The notes: generated by a model from the letters alone, not told the origin. Positions 33,743-46,553 are shown, counted from the first letter of the stretch. The stretch: 64,000 nucleotides of DNA from Myrica gale (GCA_963930655.1 OZ005610.1:22575001-22639000); one strand, 5' to 3'. Program-made: numbers and translations.

Positions 33743-36700
33743 TTTTTTTTTTTTCTCGAAAACGATCATTTCATTAATAAAAAAACTCCTAAACAGTGGA
33801 GTATCAGAGTCACAGTACGGAATATGAAAAGGAATGCAATTAAAATCACAAAAGCCAGTACGCTTCGAACAGGCAGCCCGTTGAGCATGTAAATGAGCTT
33901 GCTGGTTAAGCTTCCTTGGAACCCAATGCAATGGCCACGCAGAATGAGCTTTGAACAGCAAGTGTAAAGAAGCAACTAAGTCCGCTATTTTCCAACAAGG
34001 GGTTCTAGCAGCATCCGTAACATCCTCCCAAAGCAACTTGGAGTCTGTTTCAAAAATAACAGCAGACCAACGTCTAGCAAGGGCTAGTTCCACAGCACGA
34101 GCAGCCGTCATCGCTTCACCCAATAGAGGGTCCATAGCATAAACATGCTCCATGTACACAGTACAAAGGGAGCTGGACGAGTCTCTACAAGAGAGCTATA
34201 TACGATCCGGATTGACGTATTGCCACGTCAAAATTGATCTTCAATTGGTTAGGTCCCGGAGGAACCCAAAAAAGAGCCGGTTTTGAGTCTTGCATCAACC
34301 AAGCTGCTGAATGTTCTGAGAAACGCCGAGATAAAGATCGTTGTAATTCTGATGCAACCACAGGACAAGCTTCATGAAATGCTTTGTTGCGAGAGTACCA
34401 CCAAAGGACATCCAAAATGAGAGCTGCATTTAGCATGAAAGAAGGAATAGAGCGCAGTCTAATGCCCAAGATAGAATCAACATTAAGTAATATATGAATC
34501 CATTCACCCATTGAAGAAACCGGTATCCTGGAAATATCCAAAGCCCAAGTAGAAGTTTTCCAGAGTAATCTGGCCATAGTGCAATCGTGGAAAAGATGTA
34601 CTGTCGTTTCAGGATACTGCCCACAACAGATACATTGAAGATGAGGCTCATCATTGTCGTCTTGTCTTCTGAACTCAGGAACGCGAACAGGTATAGCTTC
34701 CGCTGCAACTTTCCACAGGAGGAGTGAGTTTCAAGCGATCTTGTAATTGAAGTTTCCACAGCTTAGACCAGTCCCGCTCCCGAAGGAAAACCCGAGAAGA
34801 TCTCCTCAGTGATTGAGCCAAGAGAACTGCTCCCTTATCTGAAAAGGAGTCATGAGGGTCCAATGTCCAGATTATAAAGTCTTCCTGAAGAGGGTGAGGA
34901 GGGGGCATGCGAAGGATAAGATCCACTGAAGCTTCAGAAAAGAGGGATTCTATAAGTGGAATGTCCCATTCATCCGTTGTAGTATCAACCAAATCTAGAA
35001 CCCACTGGAGTGGACAAGTGGTAGAAGCATTAGGCAACCATTCAGGAGAAAAACCAGGGGCCATGGGGATCCATTGATCACATCGAAGGCTCATTGTAGC
35101 ACCGTTACGAGGCAGATAACAAATAGAAGTTTTAAGAGCAGTAAACACCTTACTAATGCCTTGCCAGACTAAGGAGGATCCTGGTTTGGTAGAAGAGTGC
35201 AAAACAGTTGTGTGAAGGAAATACTTAGCTTTTAACAGCTGCACCCAAAGCAGATCTGGTTGAGTGAGTATACGCCAACCCAACTTTTGTAAAAAGGCAG
35301 CATTAATTTCCTTCATGCTTCTGATACCCAATCCTAAAAAGGGCTTAGGCTGGCAAATATTTTGCCAAGCCGTAGGAGTATAGTTGTGAGTTGAATGCCC
35401 CGGATGACCCCACCAAAAGTCTTTTGATTATTTTGTCCACTTGAGAACACCAACCAATAGGAAAATGAAGGGACTGCATATAATATTGAGGTAAGGAGGT
35501 TGCAACAGACTTAATGAGAATAGTCTTACCAGACTGAGATAGAATTTTACTCTTCCAACCTGAGACTTTAGATTGGATTCATTCCTTAATCTCGGCAAAA
35601 TGCTTATTAGACTTATCCTTTCCCCAAAACAATGGGAGGCCCAAATATTTACTGCCTTTCTTCATGATTTTCAGATTAAGAAAGGTCGAAATAGCTGAAG
35701 TCACCTCGGGTAAGGAATTGGGGCTGAAATAAATCGAGAACTTCACCTTATTAACCAATTGACCAGACCAGCCACAATGTCTGATAAGAATCTCATCCAC
35801 GGCTCTTGCTTCACGCATGTTAGCTCTGCAAAAAATACCAAATCATCTGCAAACAAAAGGTGAGACACAAAGGGGGCACTACGGGCAGCCGGAATACCGT
35901 GAAGAAGACCCAACCTTTTCTGCCCTGAGAATCAAACAGGATAAGGCTTCAGTTGCTAAAATGAAGAGAAAAGGGGATAAAGGATCCCCTGACGCAGCCC
36001 TCTCGAAGGGATAATACATCCAAATGGACTACCGTTAAGCAAAAGAGAGTAGGATACAGTCGAGATACATTGGCTGATCAATTGAATCCAAAGAGAGCTG
36101 AAACTGAAATCATGAAGAATTCAGAGAATAAAGGACCACTCAAGACGATCATATGCTTAGGCCATATTTAGCTTCATCGTCATAAGACCTTTCTTGCCCA
36201 ACTTTTTTTTCATAGAATGCAGAACTTCAGTTGCAGTGATGGTATTATCTTGAATAATTCTGCCCGGGACAAAAGCGGACTGAGTTGAAGAAATTAAGGC
36301 GGATAAAACTGTTTTAAACCGATTTGCAAGAAGCTTAGAAATCACCTTATAACAAACATTGCAAAGAGCAATGGGGCGAAAATGGTCCACCTTTGTTGGA
36401 GTGTTGGTTTTCGGAATCAACGACACATACGTATGATTGAGTTGTTTGAGCAAATGCCCAGACACAAAAAATCAGCGAACCATAGTAGTCACCGAAAAAC
36501 CAACTGTCTTCCAAGAGTGTTGATAAAAAGCCGCTGTAATTCCATCCGGTCACGGCGCCTTAGAGGCACCTAATTCTTTAACAGTAGTCCAAATTTCCAT
36601 ATTGTCCTGGACTTTACAAAGATAAGTGTTGTCGGCCTCTGAAATCAAGGGGGAAAAGAGAGCCTCCGAAGTTGGAAGAGGGACCGGGAAGGAAGTGGTA

Positions 36701-39700
36701 TATAAGGATCTGAAATGATGGACCGATAGATTTTCAACATCTCTTCGGTCCGAATGCCAATGACAAGAAGCATCCTGAAGTAAATACACCTCATTTCTAC
36801 GTCGTCGAATTTGGAAGAACCGGGTGTTCAAATCTGAAGTAGTTAACCATTGGATTCGGGACTTAGATTTCCACAACTCCTCCTCTTGCTTCATATAGAG
36901 TGTTGAAGTTCAGATCGAAGATCAATAAGAGCTACTTATGTAATCTCGGAAGAAGGCATATTTTCTCAATCCGTAATTTGCTTATGTAACAACTTGATTT
37001 TGTTGGGAAGGAAGCCGATAGTAGCTCTGCTCCAAGTCAGAAGTGCTTTTCTAGTTTCCCCAAGTCGTCAGCATAGTTGGAAAGCAGGAGAACCAACAAC
37101 TCCTAAATTCCATGCAGAACGAATAACAGATGCACTGGAAGGTTCTTTGAGCCAGAAAAATTCAAACCGAAATGGTTTCCGCCCTTGGAAAGCTCTCCCT
37201 TGAGTAGAGAGTAAAATGGGACAATGATTGGAAGACGTCCGAGGCAGAAGTGTCACCAATGCTCGAGGGAAAATTTTCGTCCTTGAACCTTGACGCCCAT
37301 TACACAAAGTGAAGGGGGGTCCTGAATATCCTAGATCAACCAACCCTTGACTATCTACAAGAGTGCAGAAACCACTTAAAGAATAAGACGTACAAATCTG
37401 CCTCCCCCTTGTTTTTCCTTTTGTTCAAGCACAATATTGTAATCCCCAACGATAACCCATGGGCCTCCAAATTGCTCACCCAACAGAGAAACCGATGCCC
37501 AAAACTCCACCTTCTCACAACTATCCACAGGACAGTGAATGAAAGATAACGCCCAAGGCTGGCGTCCCGGGTCATCATATATCATAAGACTTATAATATG
37601 ACGATCCAACAAAACTAAATCAAATTCCAAACCCTCCCTCCAAGCGAAAGAAATACCTCCACTAAGACCAACAACAGGAACAGATAAAGATAACGAAAAT
37701 CCTACCCGGGATAGGATGTCACTAACCGAACCAGTTTTTGTTTCCACTAGATAGATACAGTCTGAATTGTTCTATCCAATAAGTGCCCGAAGGGAACAAA
37801 AGGCCATGGGGCGGGCTAACCCCCGACAGTTCCAAAAGATGGTCCTCATGAACGAGGTGGGGGCATGGCAAGGCTCGCCTCCTCAGCCCAATCAACAGTA
37901 GACAGTTGGTGCTCCATCTGAATACAAGTACTAGTAGAAGTAGTAATTTTACTCCTCAATCGGTTACCACTACCCCGTCTGAGTGGTTTTTTTTCATAGC
38001 AGATTTCCAATCTGATAAAGGAGAGTCATCACCCAGTGAAATACCTGAATGTGATGTGCCAATAGAACAATGTCGTTTACTAAGAGTCAACCTTTTATGC
38101 CTAGAAACTATTGGTGAAGAGGGGGAATCACGAATCTGTTGAGGTGAAGAAAACACCATAGAGGATGGGCAATCCTGCCCCAACTCAGCATTTGGGTTCT
38201 CAAGAGATGTCGTGGATCTGATTGGCCCAGATAAATCCACCAATCTTGGCCCATCCAGCTTGAGAGATTCAGCCTCTATATCATCCAAATCTTTAATACT
38301 TACTATGGAAGAGCCCGAAAGAGTCCCCAGGCCCAACGAACTGGGGCCACCATAACTCGAAGCAAAATTAAAAGCACTACGACCCAGAGAAGGAGTTGAT
38401 TGATGTAAAGACAAAGGAAGTGCAGGAAGGGGACAAAAATCAGGAATTATCAAATTAGAGCCAACCAGTCCGCGTGCATCGAAGTATGTCATGGTTGTCA
38501 GCAGTTGGGGTAGGCGTGTTGGGATGATACTGGGAACACCTGACCTTGACATCTAAGCAATGGACACCCTTGGCAGCTTAGATACCGCCTTTTGTACCCG
38601 TGGTGCCTGCACCAATGTTGATTAAGCAGACTCCCGAGATCCCCATGAAGAATTGGTCGTCAGTATCGCCTCCGAACTCCGCATTGGAGACTTATCACCA
38701 GATCCTCCATCTGGTTTAATCCAAGACTGAACCCCAGAAACTAAAGACGTGTGACGAGAAAAAGGGGTCGGGTAGGTGGGCCCTCAGAAGAGGGAGGATG
38801 TTCCGAAGATCTGCGAAAATCAAGGGTGGTAGCCTTCAGTCGAGTCCAAGCCTCCCTTGGACCAGAATAAGCTTCCTGGGAATAGAAGCAAAATTTTTGG
38901 AGATGATTCAGACGCCCACAACTTTGGCACCACTCTGAGATTCGTTCATATCTGAACTGAATCCAAATATCAGGTTTATTCAACCGTTTCAAGTAACATC
39001 CAGGCATCAAAGGTTGCACCAGATCAACCTCAACCCGAACCCTCAGATAAGCCATGCCCCAAACCTTCTTTTTTGTATCGAAGTCAATCTCCAAGACTTG
39101 CCCAACTTTCATGCCATATTCCACGACTTGCTCTCTAGTCATAAGACCCAGTGGCAGTCCATGAATCTGCAACCATAGGTTAATCGTAGTAAACAAAATC
39201 TCCTGCAGTGTGGCATCAATCTTCAATTTTTCAATACCAACAAAGAGCCTTTTATATTCCATGGTCCTTGAAGAAGAATTTTGTCCCGACTTAAAATGGA
39301 TGGGAAGGAAAAGATAAGACTTTCCTCCAGTCCTTCCGAAATCTCTAAACCTTTAACGAAGCTCCACGATTTGAAGATTGCTTCCCTGACCCCAAGTTTG
39401 TTATACGGTTTCACGGACCATATTTTACCTACTAAGAGGGTAGCAGATTCCAAAATAACATCATCGGGAGTGGAAAAGCCTTGGGTGACTCCATGACGAG
39501 ATTTCCCTGCACCAGGGGACAGCTCTTCTGCCCTAAACAGAGCTAAGTCAGCAAGCACCGATTCCAAGGATGGTAGGGAAGAGGATGGGGTACCAGACTA
39601 GGGTAGGGTAGATGAGGGTGTAGTCATAATGAGAAGAGAAAAGGACAAAAAGTAAGAATGGGGAAAGAACCAACCAAAAAGATGACCTGAGTGTGGCGGC

Positions 39701-40028
39701 GATAAGAGGTAGTGAAAAGAGATATAATATTGGCGGGAGAAAGAGTTACTCGGGAGGAGCGAAATCCAAAGTAACAGTGGCGGCTGGAATAGATGGTGAA
39801 GAGAAATAGTGAGATTTAAAAAAAATTGGGGTTGACTGATAATATACAGCCAAGGGAAGAGGTGTAAGAGGAAGAAAGAATGGTAAACGGGGGTAGATTA
39901 GCGAGGGGACAGAAGGGAGGAAAGGATGTGGAAGGGAAAATGATCGGGTGAAAAAGTAAAAGAAAAGGACCAGCCAAAAGGCTGGCAAAAAGGAGAGAGC
40001 ATTCTCCAGAAAGCTCACAAGGAGCGGA
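33743..40028 (-). mobile_element. Near full-length, inactive L1-type LINE with target-site duplication
   Basis: Read on the minus strand from about 40028, the order is that of plant L1 elements. ORF1-like (39567-38741) has a CCHC knuckle SEWCQSCGRLNHLQKFC. The endonuclease (37747-37068) has METKTG, WVIVGDYNIVLEQ and DLGYSGPPFTLCNGRQG. The reverse transcriptase (36894-35580) has LIPKTNTPTKVDHFRPIALC and the catalytic LLFADDLVFF near 35835. Next come the zf-RVT region (34760-34600) and RNase H (34300-33770), then an A-tail, seen as T12 from 33743. TGCCCACGACAT(G/A)TC occurs at both ends (33728-33742 and 40029-40043), the duplicated target. Stops and frameshifts break both ORFs, for example a stop inside the conserved KL-M-KAYDRLEW region near 36163. 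It is therefore dead. Confidence 0.92.
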
Positions 40029-40059
40029 TGCCCACGACATATCACATGTGTGGTTTGAA

Positions 40060-40429
40060 GGATCCTTTAAGCTTCTCCCATCCTTCAAGTATCTCCATGC
40101 AAGGTTATATCTCCTGCTGGTGAAGCTTCCTCGCGTTCCTTGGATCTTGTTCATTTTGAGAGTGATTTTCTGCTTTCGATGGCTGGTATTAGGGACCATT
40201 CCATTTCGTATGATGGGGATTTGGACTCTATTATTGAAGTCATTTCGTGAGATGATGATTAGTAGACCATCGTGGAGCTTTTTGCAAGTGTCACGCCAAG
40301 GTAATTCCAAGGCGGATTACTTGGCTAAATGGGCTGCTGCTAGGCGATTTTTTGACTTGATTCTCTTTGCTGCTTTACCTTATTTCGTGCTGCGTCAGTA
40401 TCTGTATTTTGATCCCCTTGAGAGCTGAC
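40060..40429 (+). mobile_element. Fragment of a second LINE (RNase H end), plus strand
   Basis: Plus-strand frames encode the end of an L1 RNase H domain: DFLLSMAGIRDHSISYDG in one frame and VSRQGNSKADYLAKWAAARRF in another, ending at a stop at 40426-40428. The R-x-G-N-x-x-A-D-x-L-A-K signature is unmistakable. Frameshifts show it is decayed. The minus-strand LINE inserted next to or within this older element. Confidence 0.8.
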
Positions 40430-40836
40430 TTTCTTGTTATTTATTTGCAAGAACTATCGTTGTTTAGAAAAATAAAAGAAGAAGATATGGATGACTTGCA
40501 ACTCAACTGTCCAGTCCAGTTTGGTTTGGTTTCTGACATGCTCTCTCTCTCTTTGCATGCCAAATATTTGGTCTAATAAAATAACTATAAAAATAATCTC
40601 TATCTCCTCATCAAATTATCTATTTTTATTACAATAAACATAAAAATATATACTCAAATTATCTATTTTTACTTTTTTACAAATTCTTATAAATCAAAAT
40701 TTTGGCACATAGACTACTTAAATCTCTTCGGAACGTGTACGCAGAGCATGCTTATCCTAGATGTTGTATGCTTAACTTTGATGTTGCAGTCTTGGCCCCT
40801 TGTTTGATTGTCGTAGCTATCTGTAGGAATTACCTT
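40430..40836. other. Spacer
   Basis: Follows the LINE stop and includes a stretch at about 40570-40710 related to the AT-rich TTTTTACAAA-type MITEs seen near 60.1 and 63.0 kb. No gene. Confidence 0.4.
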
Positions 40837-41968
40837 TAGGGCTGCTCAATGAAACCGAAAAATTCCGGTGGCACCGGAACCAGCACTGGTACCGGGTTTC
40901 CGGTATCCGGATTCACCTGTGCCAGTGCCCGTTGAGGGTTTTGCCAAAATCCGGTGATATTCTCAGTTTTCGGGTTACCCGGCACTGGGTTCCCAGGACA
41001 CCGAGTTTTTTTTTTTTTTTAAAAAATTTCGTTTTAAGTTTTTAACCCCCCCGGGTTCCCACAATGCCCTTTTCCCCTGGACCCCTGGTCTCACGACCCC
41101 TAGGCCCCATTTTGAATTTTTCCAATTTCCCCCCGGCCCCACCCATTTCCCTGCTCTGGCCGTTTTTTAAAAACAAAAACAAAACGAATTGTTTTGTTTA
41201 AACTTTAAACCCTCTTCAGTAGTTAGTCCTTAGACAGTCAGACTCCTCACTTCGCAAACCCCCCATTCAGATTTCAGCCTTCTCACCTCTGATTGCGCCC
41301 ATCCCACGATTCCCATCCGTGCTACCATGCCTCTCTCTCTTTCTCTCCCTCCCTCCTTCCTCTCTCCTGCCGACCACCACGCTTGCTGCTACCACGCCTC
41401 TTGTCACCAACCACAACTCTCGTCCTTCATGCGTCAAGCTCTCTTGAGCCCTTTGCTGTCTTTGTCAGCCACATCTCTCTCAACTCTCAACTACCAAGGA
41501 TTGTGATTCGTTTAGGTATGTTAAAAATCAATGGATTTGTTAACTTTAATTTATTCTATTGAAAATATTAGGACATATTATTGCTGAGCGTTTTCCCCAT
41601 TGTTGTTTTTAGGGTTTGTAATTTAATAAAATAACAAATGATGTGTAACACGTGCTTGTTAATTGATTTGTGAGTCAATAATTTGTCCTTAATTTTATAT
41701 GCTTGTTAATTGATTTGTATTATATGATTATATATATAAAAATAAAACTGTAGTTAATTGATTTGTATATGGTTTGTTTGTTAATTGATTTGTATATGGT
41801 TTGTTTGTTAATTGATTTGTACATTAGGTCAAATGCGTAAAATGCTTAAAAAAAGGTTTAATATGAATGTAGGATAATCGAAAACAACCACCGCTAAGGG
41901 CCGATTTTTTCCCGTAACGGTGTAGGTGTAGGTGACAATTATTTAAACACCGGAGCTGAGCAACCCTA
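40837..41968. mobile_element. Non-autonomous hAT element, 1.1 kb, CCGG-rich left end
   Basis: Left end TAGGGCTGCTCAATGAAACC and right end CGGAGCTGAGCAACCCTA are inverted repeats and resemble the ends of the TNL-intron hAT element (TAGGCTTGTCC / GGACAACCCTA). The left 160 bases are dense in CCGG. Flanks are ATTACCTT on the left and AATACCTT overlapping the right end, 7 of 8. It contains a C/T-rich stretch and a series of TTGTTAATTGATTTGT repeats (41667-41820), and no transposase domain I can recognise. Confidence 0.75.
41667..41822. repeat. Irregular tandem TTGTTAATTGATTTGT repeats
   Basis: The 16-mer or its near variants occurs about five times between 41657 and 41820; the last two units are joined by ATATGGTTTGT and are identical. 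Inside the 1.1-kb hAT element. Confidence 0.75.
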
Positions 41969-42240
41969 ATACCTTGAGTCCTCCCTCGGAGCTTGAGCTA
42001 AGAAATCCTTTTGTTCGGCCCCACTGTTGGAGAGGCTCCAGTGGTTTTGCTTGCTTTAGAATTGGCCCCTCACCTTAGACTAAAGCACAGGCCAAAATTG
42101 GTACCTACACCGGGGTTGAGCTGCGCTAATTACCTTGACTCCTCCCTCGTAGCTTGAGCTAAGAAATCCTTTTGTCCGGCTCCACTATTGGAGAGGCTCC
42201 AGCGGCTTTGCTTGCTTTAGAATTGGCCCCCTTAGGCTAG
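41950..42240. repeat. Direct duplication including the hAT right end
   Basis: Copy 1 (about 41950-42090) and copy 2 (about 42108-42240) share CCTCCCT-CG-AGCTTGAG, CTAAGAAATCCTTTTGT and GGAGAGGCTCCAG, then TTTGCTTGCTTTAGAATTGG. Copy 2 also preserves a decayed version of the transposon end (CACCGGGGTTGAGCTGCGCT), so the duplication took in transposon plus flank. Confidence 0.8.
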
Positions 42241-42271
42241 AGCACATTGACAGTGGCTGAAGCTATCCACT

Positions 42272-42320
42272 CCCCAGAGTTATCTTTTTTTTTTTGTTAC
42301 ATAAATCCCCAGAGTAATCT
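42272..42320. mobile_element. Very short poly-T insertion with target duplication
   Basis: CCCCAGAGTTATCT is followed by a T run, GTTACATAAAT and then CCCCAGAGTAATCT. The duplicated CCCCAGAGT-ATCT around a ~20-base poly-T tract looks like an extreme 5'-truncated LINE insertion on the minus strand. Confidence 0.5.
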
Positions 42321-42419
42321 ACTCATTGTCAAACCCGCCCGTGAATGGTATCCATGCACTCTTTTCTTTGCTCCCTTCGTTCCGTTTTGGTCTGCTTGCA
42401 AAGTCTCGCGATCTGAAAA

Positions 42420-43130
42420 TCAGGGCGCGCGTTCGCTTGCGCAATGGGCCGCTTTGTTAGGGACCCCGGTCAAGGCCGTCATAACATCCGCCAACTCCTC
42501 CAAGTGATTCAAACACGATCACCCCAATCGATCCTCCTTAACCGTTATCTGAACACACGAGTTGTTTATATAGGATCTATCACTCAATATTGGAGAACAC
42601 TCGAGATATTATTGATAAGAACACGAAGAACGTGGCTAAGGGTTAATTAGCTCAAAGACCACAAGAATAAGAACAATCCCGATCAAGGGTTAATTAGCCC
42701 AAGAACGGGTACCCAAACTAGGTTATTAGCCTAGAATGAATCCCAAGTGAGAAGGTTATTAGCCTTAACACCGACTTAGCATATACGTTCCTATGCTTGG
42801 CCAAATCCCACCCCAGAAGCACTCAGGCTCTCCAAGACTCTACTAATTTCTATTCTCTGAATTAATAACTCTAATGCTCCTAAGGGTGTTTATATAGACA
42901 TCCTTAGGAGCTTACAAACCCTAATGGACTCAATCAAATCAAATCAAATCACAATCAACTCTAAATCAAATCCCTTGAATCAAGCAGATTTGATGTTACA
43001 TGCCTAATATAACAAGAACATAAAGGAAAAGAATCTTCTAGAGTTTAGGAAAGGATCCCTAAATCTAGAAGATATGATTTATTCAATCTAAACAGTTAAG
43101 GAAAGCAATCCCTATGATACCTCCATCAAT
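42420..43130 (-). mobile_element. LTR-like retrotransposon fragment
   Basis: On the minus strand, sequence from about 43130 reads like a plant LTR: TGATGGAGGTATCATAGGG start, a promoter-like TGTCTATATAAACACCC within a hairpin (CCTAAGG ... CCTTAGG, about 42880-42908), and short direct motifs GGTTATTAGCCT and GGGTTAATTAGC. No internal gag-pol, primer-binding site or partner LTR was found, so this may be a solo or broken LTR. Confidence 0.4.
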
Positions 43131-43831
43131 GCCGGGATTTCACCGTCGTCTGCCGCCGTCCATGGTGGCGCCGCCGCCCCTTGTACCACCATGGGTGGTG
43201 ATGCTCCTCCGGGTCCTGGGACCTTCCTCTTCCGTTCCCTACCAAGTACCGGTAGGGGTGGTGGTGCTCCGCCACTGGTGGTGGCTGCTGGTGGTGGCCA
43301 TCCTGTGTCATGACACTCCTTGGTCTGCTTGCTCGCTGCTGCTGCTTGGCTTGGCTGGTGGCCAAGGACTTGCTGCTGCGCCGTGTCATGGCAAGGCCAT
43401 GGGCTGTCATGGCATGTCTGTGGTCAGCTGGCTGGCATGCCAGGCATGGGCGTTGGTGAGGCGTCATGCCTTGTTAGGGGCGCTGGGGCGCCTAGCTTGC
43501 GCGCGCGCGCGCTGGTGCCATGGGATGACTGCGGTGTTGTCATTGCGCGCGTTGTGGGCATGTCATGAGTGCCCATGTGGGTCCTTGGCGCCTCATCTCG
43601 GCACCTATCCTCCCACGCATGGCTTTTGCCGCCCACGTCAGCACTAGGGATCCTTTCACGCTTCCTCCTATTTTGAAGGAAGCATTCCCGTAGCCTGTTG
43701 TTATTCACTCTCATCAATTGGATTTTGATCCCAACCCTATTAGGAGTGGCAAAGACCCTCCTCATTGTTAATCGTTTGTAATTTTCCATTATGTTTTTGA
43801 TGAAGTGCTTTGTTAAAAAAAAAAAAAAAAC
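43131..43831 (+). mobile_element. GC-rich block ending in an A-tail, probable retro-insert
   Basis: The 43140-43640 part is strikingly GC-rich, with repeated TGTCATGGC-type words and a (GC)n run at 43499-43512. Long open frames there exist on both strands and reflect composition. From 43640 the sequence reads like the 3' UTR of a LINE (CTTTGTTAAAAAAAAAAAAA) and ends in A16 at about 43816-43831. Target duplication not found. Confidence 0.45.
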
Positions 43832-44657
43832 CATCGCAAGACTTGGAAATAGACTTCCCAATGATGGTCGCTTTCAGGGATTCAACTCACGTTTTGCCAG
43901 GAAATCATATAAACTAAAGGTCATTGATGGTTCATGGGTATATTGGGAGGGATAGAGATTTTCTCTAATTTCATGTCCGAATTGGATCTTCTGATTCAAA
44001 TAGAGATAAACATAGCATATAGATCCCACAATGGAGTCCACAACTGCCCAATAATTTGGACAGTGGAGTCGAAATGTCAATCCTCCGACAGCTCTGCAAG
44101 GCCAATTAAATGAGAAATTAAAATCTTTTTCGTTGCGGCCCTTCGTTTTCTAAGGCTATTCCAATGTATCGTATTGTTCATCCGGTTGCTTTCAGTCATT
44201 ACCAAAGGAGCACGGTATTGAAGGGCAAAGATCCCAATCAAGAGTTCAGTTAGAAGGCCATTCCTCCAACCTACTACTTGAACAGGTTCTGATAAATCAA
44301 GATGCCACATGAAGAAAGCACAGATGGTACTAGATTGTACAATTATACTGACTAAAAGTAAGGCAGCCATTTTCAATCGATGCCCAAAAATTAAACTCCT
44401 GTATGCAAATAATACATCAAGTGACCAAAAGATGTTCAAAAGGAAAAACCTATGCGTCTGGGTGCTAGCTGACAATTCACATTTTGTCAATTTACATTTC
44501 TTACAATAAGTCCACTGTAATCATACTATCAGCAACCTCCAATGTAATAAGGTTAGGCTTCTCTTTGGCCAAGCCTGGGTACTAGCTGACAATTCAGACC
44601 CTGATATGAACCTAACTTGCTGCATCTCCTATTTGGATAGAAGGGATCTCTGAATAA
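43832..44657. other. Spacer with unassigned minus-strand open frames
   Basis: A minus-strand frame of 137 codons (44077-44490) contains a hydrophobic segment (LKMAALLLVSIIVQSSTICA) and joins approximately with a second frame (43874-44080). They could be exons of a degraded gene, since a TTGCAG acceptor-like site sits between them. I recognise no family. Part of this block may be 3' UTR of the phosphatase gene. Confidence 0.3.
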
Positions 44658-46553
44658 TCAGAAGGTTCCCGCTTTAGGAGGCTGTCCAAGCAGAGACGAT
44701 AGCAAAAAAGGTAAAATCAGTAGGCAGGTATCTAAGTTCAGTTTATGGAAAAAGAACAAAGAATCTACCAAACAAGAAGGAAAAGGAAGCAATATTATAC
44801 CAGTACATACCTTTTTAAGCTTCATCCGCGATGTAGATGCTTTAGCATCAAGTGGTTTCAATATTTCAAACGAACACACTAAAGATTCATCCACACTCAA
44901 GAAAGCACCTACGTTGTCAAACTCTCCACCATAGTTTGGAGCTGAAAATATTGTGACTAGGCTTCTTTTAGCGAAAAACTCGTACCCGTCCTCCACGACC
45001 TGCAATAAGTTCAAAAACTTTTTACATAATCTTTCCTCGGAAGAGTTGAATGCGTCCAACACATTGTATCGCATTCGTTGGATAATTCCAAAACCATCGC
45101 AATGTCTCACATTTGATAGAAAGAATAAAGCATAAAGACATAAATGGTTCCGAGGTAATGGCTAAATTCCAGTTGTTGGATCCTTCTACTAAACTTAAGA
45201 GATTCCTTCATGAGGCTATAGAAGACAACCCATGAAAAGAAGGCCTTCATTGCTAGTTCATGAGGGGCTAGCTCAAAATGAATTTGGTTTACCTGATGAC
45301 CTCGACAAATGAGATCAAGATTGTTCTTAGCCAAAAAGTCGTCAACCCTGTCAGGTCCAAAAGTAAATGAGACACCTCGATCACTGTCTCCCCAGCCCTG
45401 AACATGAGAATCAGGATCAGACCAAAGCAGATCACAGAGAAGACCACTATCCGGTACATCAGTAGGCCTTTGAATTTCCTTTATTTGATCTAAATTTTGC
45501 AACTCTGGAGAGAGTCCCCCATGCATACAAAGGATCTTGTCACCAATGAGTGCGGCCACAGGTAAACAATTAAAGCAATCTGTAAATATTTTCCATAACC
45601 TAACGTTAAACCTCCTTTTGCACTCGTCATAAAACCCATAAATGCGATTGATCTTGGCATCTTCATGGTTTCCTCTCAAGAGGAAAACTTTATCAGGGTA
45701 TCTGACTTTGAAGGCCAGAAGCAAACATATTGTCTCCAAACTTTGCTTTCCTCTATCAACATAATCCCCAAGAAAGAGGTAATTTGCAGCAGGAGGGTAG
45801 CCACCGTATTCAAAAAGCCTCAGCAGGTCTTGGTACTGGCCATGTATGTCACCTGTGAGCCGCCTGTAATGTTAGAACCGTGGAGAGAGAGGTAGATAAA
45901 AGCAGTATTAATACCAACTACATACTAATTTCTTCCACTTGATCTTATAAACTCTGCCTAATGTTTCATAAAGACAGCTGTAAGGTCATAACCCACCACG
46001 AATAGCAATTTTTTTTGCTACAATTAGGGTATCATAGTGATCAATGCCCAGTTGAATTTATCTGGCGGACGCATCCTCTAGCTCAACAGAGGGCACAAAA
46101 TTGCCCAGCTTGACATCAACACAAAATTGCCCCAACTTGACATCAACAAACAGTATGAATCGCCATTAATTTATCCAACACCATATAAGATTCTTCTATG
46201 AGTTAAACAAAGTTATAAGAAAGACATTTACAACCCAAAATTTCACCCATAACTTAATCTCCCCTATCACCACCACAGAAAACTTCCTTTAATTGGATAA
46301 TTCAATATCATCATCACCGTGACCAAATAAAACAAGAGACGGGATGAGAGAGCTGACCGCATATGCGAATAGGGGCACGAATCTCGAGGAGATTGGGTTG
46401 AGAGAGGAAAATTTGTCTCGCGTTGACGCAGAGTTGACGGATCTCCGCCTCGGATAGCTGAACCTGCTTTCCTCCTTTCCCGTCCAATAGCCTCCTTATT
46501 ATATCGTTCAATACCCCCTTATCCATCATCCCCTCCATTGTCATCATCATCAT
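44658..46553 (-). CDS. Serine/threonine protein phosphatase PP1 catalytic subunit (TOPP type), four exons
   Basis: Exons 46553-46358, 45852-45293, 44999-44811 and 44681-44658 join in phase into 322 residues, close to the usual PP1 length. It hydrolyses phosphoserine and phosphothreonine using two metal ions. The ligand motifs are GDIHG (66-70), GDYVDRG (94-100), RGNHE (125-129) and CMHGG (174-178), followed by [16 protein letters not shown] and [14 protein letters not shown]. The GNHE motif continues [17 protein letters not shown]; the Asp-Ala-Lys variant in place of Cys-Ala-Ser is what I recall for the plant TOPP8-like branch. The last exon is only 24 bases (PPKAGTF then stop), so its placement rests on phase and a GACAG acceptor. 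The start is the first of four tandem ATG codons. The N-terminus MMMMTMEG is slightly long. Confidence 0.94.

Noticed and set aside
43114..43861. Long GC-rich open frames on both strands
   Set aside because: Repetitive CATGGC-type composition and a (GC)n run explain them; no gene-like protein.
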